A stretch of DNA of 7,673 nt from Alphaproteobacteria bacterium. Its GTDB lineage: Bacteria; Pseudomonadota; Alphaproteobacteria; JAJFFI01. The stretch is from positions 1 through 7,673 of the forward strand of contig JAJFFI010000241.1 of the NCBI GenBank assembly GCA_021776755.1, given 5' to 3'. The position numbers and the translations under genes are program-made. The notes beneath the pieces are model-generated. The model saw only the letters and a list, made by a program, of their open reading frames with translations, ran no database searches and was not told the origin of the DNA. Below are positions 5,188 to 7,673 of the stretch, one piece after another. The stretch's first letter is position 1; each line of letters begins with the position of its first letter.

Positions 5188-6540
5188 TCACACGTTGAGC
5201 AGCAGGTTCTCGCGCTCCCAGGAACTGATGACCTTCTGGTACTGCCCGATCTCGTGGTTCTTGACAGTTGCCAGCGCCTGCACGAAGCGTTCGCCTAGCG
5301 CATGTTTCAGCGGCTTTGCGTGATTGAGCCGGTTGAGCGCGTCTGAGAGATGTTGCGGCAGGCCGTGGGCATAGCGATAGGCGCTGCCTTCGACCGGCTT
5401 GCCGGGTTTGATCTTGTCCACCATGCCGACATAGCCGCAGGCGAGCGACGCGGCGATCGCGAGATACGGATTGGCGTCGGCTCCCGACACACGATTCTCG
5501 ACCCGCCGGTTGCTCGGACCCGAATGCGGTACCCGCAGCCCGACGGTGCGGTTGTCGTGGCCCCAATGGGTGTTGATCGGCGCATCCAAATCCGGCACCA
5601 GCCGGCGGTAGGAATTCACATTTGGCGCGAACATCGGCATCGCCGCGACCATGTGTTTTTGCAGCCCACCGATATGGTGATTGAACAGCGCCGTGTTCTT
5701 GCCGCTCCGGGTCGCGAACAGATTGCGCCCCGTCTTGGCGTCGACCACCGACTGATGAATATGCATCGACGAACCCGGCTCGTCCTCATGGGGCTTTGCC
5801 ATGAAGGTCGCGTAGACATCGTGTCTGAGCGCCGCCTGCCGGACCGCGCGCTTGAACAGGAACACCTGGTCGGCAAGGTCCAGCGGGTCGCCGTGGTTGA
5901 AATTGATCTCGAACTGCGCCGCCCCCGCCTCATGGGCCAATGTATCGATATCGATATTCATGGCTTCGCAATATTTATAGATATCCTCGGTAACCGGATC
6001 GAACTCGTTCGCGGCCTCGATGCCGTAGGCTTGGCGTCCGGATTCCTCGCGGCCCGACATCCCGACCGGCCGTTCGAGCGGCAGGTCTGGGTTGGTGTTG
6101 ACCTTGACGAAAAAGAACTCGAGCTCGGGGGCGACAATCGGCCGCCAGCCCTTCTCTGCGTATAGCTCGATGATCCGGCGCAGCACATGGCGCGGCGAGA
6201 TATCGACCGGCCTGCCATCGTCATAAACCGCGTCGCAGATCACGATGGCGGTTGCCTCCTCGTACCACGGCACAATGCGAACCGACGCAGGATCGGGCTC
6301 AAGATGGATATCCGGCACAGCCTCGTCGCTGACGTTGTCCTCGTCCGGATAATCCCCGGTGACGGTCTGCATGAAAACGATCTCGGGAATGCGCAGGCCG
6401 TGGCTCGCATAGGCGTCGATGAACTTGCCGCCCGGGAGGATTTTGCCGCGGGCGATGCCCGAGATATCCGGGACGACACATTCGACGTCTTCGATGGCGC
6501 GCGAGGTGATCCAGGCGGAGAGATCCGGGTCGGCTTTCAT
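5188..6540 (-). CDS. spuB: Glutamine-synthetase-fold gamma-glutamylpolyamine synthetase (SpuB/SpuI type)
   Basis: ATP-dependent ligase of the glutamine synthetase superfamily, 450 residues, predicted to join glutamate to putrescine or a longer polyamine in the cytoplasm, the first step of the gamma-glutamylation route. The N-terminal beta-grasp region holds VECVVPDISGIARGK (19-33). Catalytic-domain metal ligands: Glu139 and Glu141 in APELEFF, Glu204 and Glu211 in AHEAGAAQFEI, His260 in SSMHIH, and Glu348 in NRRVENR. The glutamate/phosphate arginines are Arg331 and Arg336 in NRTVGLRVP, and DANPYLA (355-361) is the usual GS motif. The ammonium-site Asp of true GS (E. coli Asp50 in DGSS) has no counterpart, and the Glu327 position is Asp319, as expected for an amine-using enzyme. 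The ATG at 6540 fits the family N-terminus; the frame stays open to 6975 upstream, but that part is antisense to the divergent gene. A weak AGG lies nine bases upstream. The exact amine is inferred from neighbours. Confidence 0.9.
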   Translation of the reverse strand: MKADPDLSAWITSRAIEDVECVVPDISGIARGKILPGGKFIDAYASHGLRIPEIVFMQTVTGDYPDEDNVSDEAVPDIHLEPDPASVRIVPWYEEATAIVICDAVYDDGRPVDISPRHVLRRIIELYAEKGWRPIVAPELEFFFVKVNTNPDLPLERPVGMSGREESGRQAYGIEAANEFDPVTEDIYKYCEAMNIDIDTLAHEAGAAQFEINFNHGDPLDLADQVFLFKRAVRQAALRHDVYATFMAKPHEDEPGSSMHIHQSVVDAKTGRNLFATRSGKNTALFNHHIGGLQKHMVAAMPMFAPNVNSYRRLVPDLDAPINTHWGHDNRTVGLRVPHSGPSNRRVENRVSGADANPYLAIAASLACGYVGMVDKIKPGKPVEGSAYRYAHGLPQHLSDALNRLNHAKPLKHALGERFVQALATVKNHEIGQYQKVISSWERENLLLNV

Positions 6541-6720
6541 GACTTGGCCTGTTTTGTTTCGATGGCCGCCACGGTACTCCGGCGGAGCTGCCGCGCCCAC
6601 CCCTTCCCGGCGCCGGGCAATCGGAACGCGGCTTGACGGAGACATGAAACTGCCGAAAGACTGCGCCCGATGTCCGGCCCGGCAAATGGGCCGCTCGCAA
6701 CCGGGAGCTTTGTGCCTTTC
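6541..6720. promoter_or_regulatory. Divergent intergenic region between the two synthetase genes
   Basis: These 180 bp must contain the promoters of both genes. Visible elements: a perfect 12-base palindrome CCCGGCGCCGGG (6606-6617); a short inverted repeat CTCCGGCGGAG near 6578-6588; on the plus strand TTGACG (6633-6638), a fair -35, but only AAAGAC at the -10 distance; and a hairpin at 6675-6693. I find no convincing -10 on either strand, so transcription may depend on an activator or alternative sigma factor. The palindrome near the middle is the best operator candidate. An ATG at 6670 lies in frame with the plus-strand gene. Confidence 0.45.
6675..6693 (+). other. Hairpin just upstream of the plus-strand synthetase ribosome site
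   Basis: CGGCCC (6675-6680) and GGGCCG (6688-6693) form a six-pair GC stem with a seven-base loop, GGCAAAT. It ends ten bases before the GGGAG Shine-Dalgarno candidate at 6703-6707. It may be a leader structure that influences translation; if the gene actually starts at the ATG at 6670 it would be coding. Confidence 0.35.
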
Positions 6721-7673
6721 ATGCCTGACCAGAATATTGCCTCGGAAATCGATGCGTTTCTTGCCGCTCACCCGGATGTGCAGGCAGTTGACCTGTTGCT
6801 CCCCGATATGTGCGGTGTCCTGCGCGGAAAGCAGGTCGGGCGGGACGCGGTCCCGAAACTGCCCGAGGGCGATGTCCGGCTGGCCGGCACGGTCTATCTG
6901 ACGGACGCGACCGGGCAGAATGCCCCCTCCCTCGAGCTCTCTGGCGGCGGGGCGGATCCTGACTATTTCTGCCATCCGGTGCCGGGCTCGCTGAAGCCCG
7001 TGCCCTGGGCCAACCGGCCAACGGGACAGGTGCTCGCGTCAATGAAAGATGCGGAGGGCACACCCTTCTTCGCCGATCCGCGGAATGTCCTGGCCGACGC
7101 GATAAAACCATTTATGGACATGGGCTTGACGCCGGTTATTGCAATCGAGCTTGAATTCTATCTGCTGCAAGCCGGGAGCGACGACAAGCCGCGGCCGGCG
7201 AAGGTCCCCCGCATCGGCCTGATGCAGTCCGGGGTCGAGGTCTACAGCGTCGAGGCGCTCCATGATTTCGAGGACTGTCTCGGCGATATGGCTGAGGCCT
7301 GCCGCGTCCAGGGCATTCCGGCGGACACGGCGATCAAGGAGTACGCCCCGGGCCAGTTCGAGATCAATCTGCACCATGGCCCCGACCCCGTCGCCGCCTG
7401 CGACCACGCAGTGCTGCTGAAACGCGTCGTCAAGGGCGTCGCACGCGCCCACGGCATGATCGGAAGTTTCATGGCCAAGCCCTTCGAAAAGGCCTCGGGC
7501 TCGGGCATGCATCTCCACGTGAGCCTGATCGACCGCGACGGCAACAACGTGCTGGCCGGTGACACCCCGGCCGAGGAAGGCCTGATGATCGGCGACAAGC
7601 TGCGCCATGCGGTCGGCGGCATGATGGCGATGCTGCCGGAAAGCTTCGCGCTGTTTGCGCCCAACGCGAATTC
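6721..7673 (+). CDS. puuA: PuuA-like gamma-glutamylputrescine synthetase (partial, C-terminus cut)
   Basis: Second glutamine-synthetase-fold ligase, divergent from the first. 317 codons are present and the gene runs off the right edge, probably missing about 130-150 residues. It starts MPDQNIASEIDAF, then VDLLLPDMCGVLRGK (23-37), very like YVDVLLTDLNGCFRGK of E. coli PuuA. Other matches to PuuA as I recall it: VIAIELEFYLL (139-149, metal ligands Glu143 and Glu145), VYSVEAL (174-180), EYAPGQFEINL (207-217, Glu207 and Glu214), FMAKPFEKASGSGMHLH (250-266, His264) and LFAPNAN at the edge. No DGSS ammonium-site motif is present. The predicted job is ATP-dependent glutamylation of putrescine. Start choice: the ATG at 6721 fits the family; GGGAG at 6703-6707 is 13 bases from it but only four from an in-frame GTG at 6712, and another in-frame ATG is at 6670. 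The true start could be any of these. The remaining Glu348-type metal ligand and arginines cannot be checked here. Confidence 0.88.
   Translation, partial: MPDQNIASEIDAFLAAHPDVQAVDLLLPDMCGVLRGKQVGRDAVPKLPEGDVRLAGTVYLTDATGQNAPSLELSGGGADPDYFCHPVPGSLKPVPWANRPTGQVLASMKDAEGTPFFADPRNVLADAIKPFMDMGLTPVIAIELEFYLLQAGSDDKPRPAKVPRIGLMQSGVEVYSVEALHDFEDCLGDMAEACRVQGIPADTAIKEYAPGQFEINLHHGPDPVAACDHAVLLKRVVKGVARAHGMIGSFMAKPFEKASGSGMHLHVSLIDRDGNNVLAGDTPAEEGLMIGDKLRHAVGGMMAMLPESFALFAPNAN

Noticed and set aside
6541..6975. Upstream extension of the minus-strand synthetase by 145 residues.
   Set aside because: The extension is antisense to the plus-strand synthetase and covers the divergent promoter region, and family members start at the ATG at 6540.
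7039..7608. A 189-codon minus-strand frame near the right edge.
   Set aside because: It lies opposite the plus-strand PuuA-like gene, whose motifs are unambiguous; the antisense product has no recognisable features.
7668..7673. The window ends exactly in GAATTC, suggesting a cloning junction.
   Set aside because: The left end has no such site and several internal GAATTC sites exist, so this is likely chance or simply where the sequence was cut; nothing biological follows from it.

Overview
The window looks like chromosomal DNA from a GC-rich proteobacterium, most likely an alphaproteobacterium. That placement rests on the style of the proteins, the strong G/C preference at third codon positions and the arrangement of the cluster; no marker gene fixes the taxon. 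It is a polyamine (putrescine/spermidine) uptake and catabolism locus. Nearly all of it is protein-coding. I see no mobile element, CRISPR array, tRNA or rRNA.

Layout. The minus-strand genes, in transcription order, are: a glutamine-synthetase-fold gamma-glutamylpolyamine synthetase of SpuB/SpuI type (6540 to 5188); a gap of about 220 bp with a possible 32-codon ORF, a perfect TATAAT and a hairpin; a class III aminotransferase of SpuC type (4969 to 3593); a 140 bp gap with a candidate promoter and hairpins; then the ABC importer genes potF (3452 to 2340), potG (2276 to 1101), potH (1101 to 193) and potI (184 to 1, cut by the window edge). On the plus strand, head-to-head with the first gene across a 180 bp gap, is a second glutamine-synthetase-fold gene (6721 to the right edge, cut), which resembles E. 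coli PuuA more closely than its neighbour does.

How the genes work together. PotF binds polyamine in the periplasm, PotH/PotI form the membrane channel and PotG supplies ATP hydrolysis. Inside the cell the amine can be gamma-glutamylated by the two synthetase-like enzymes or transaminated by the SpuC-like enzyme, both leading towards GABA and succinate. The downstream dehydrogenase and gamma-Glu-GABA hydrolase, and any dedicated regulator, are not in this window.

Nothing here is a clearly new system. The points most worth a second look are: a PotF whose pocket carries a spermidine-type Trp in an otherwise putrescine-type site; two divergent, non-identical gamma-glutamylpolyamine synthetases facing each other; the structured gap with a possible small ORF between the synthetase and the aminotransferase; and a hairpin with no Shine-Dalgarno sequence before potG.
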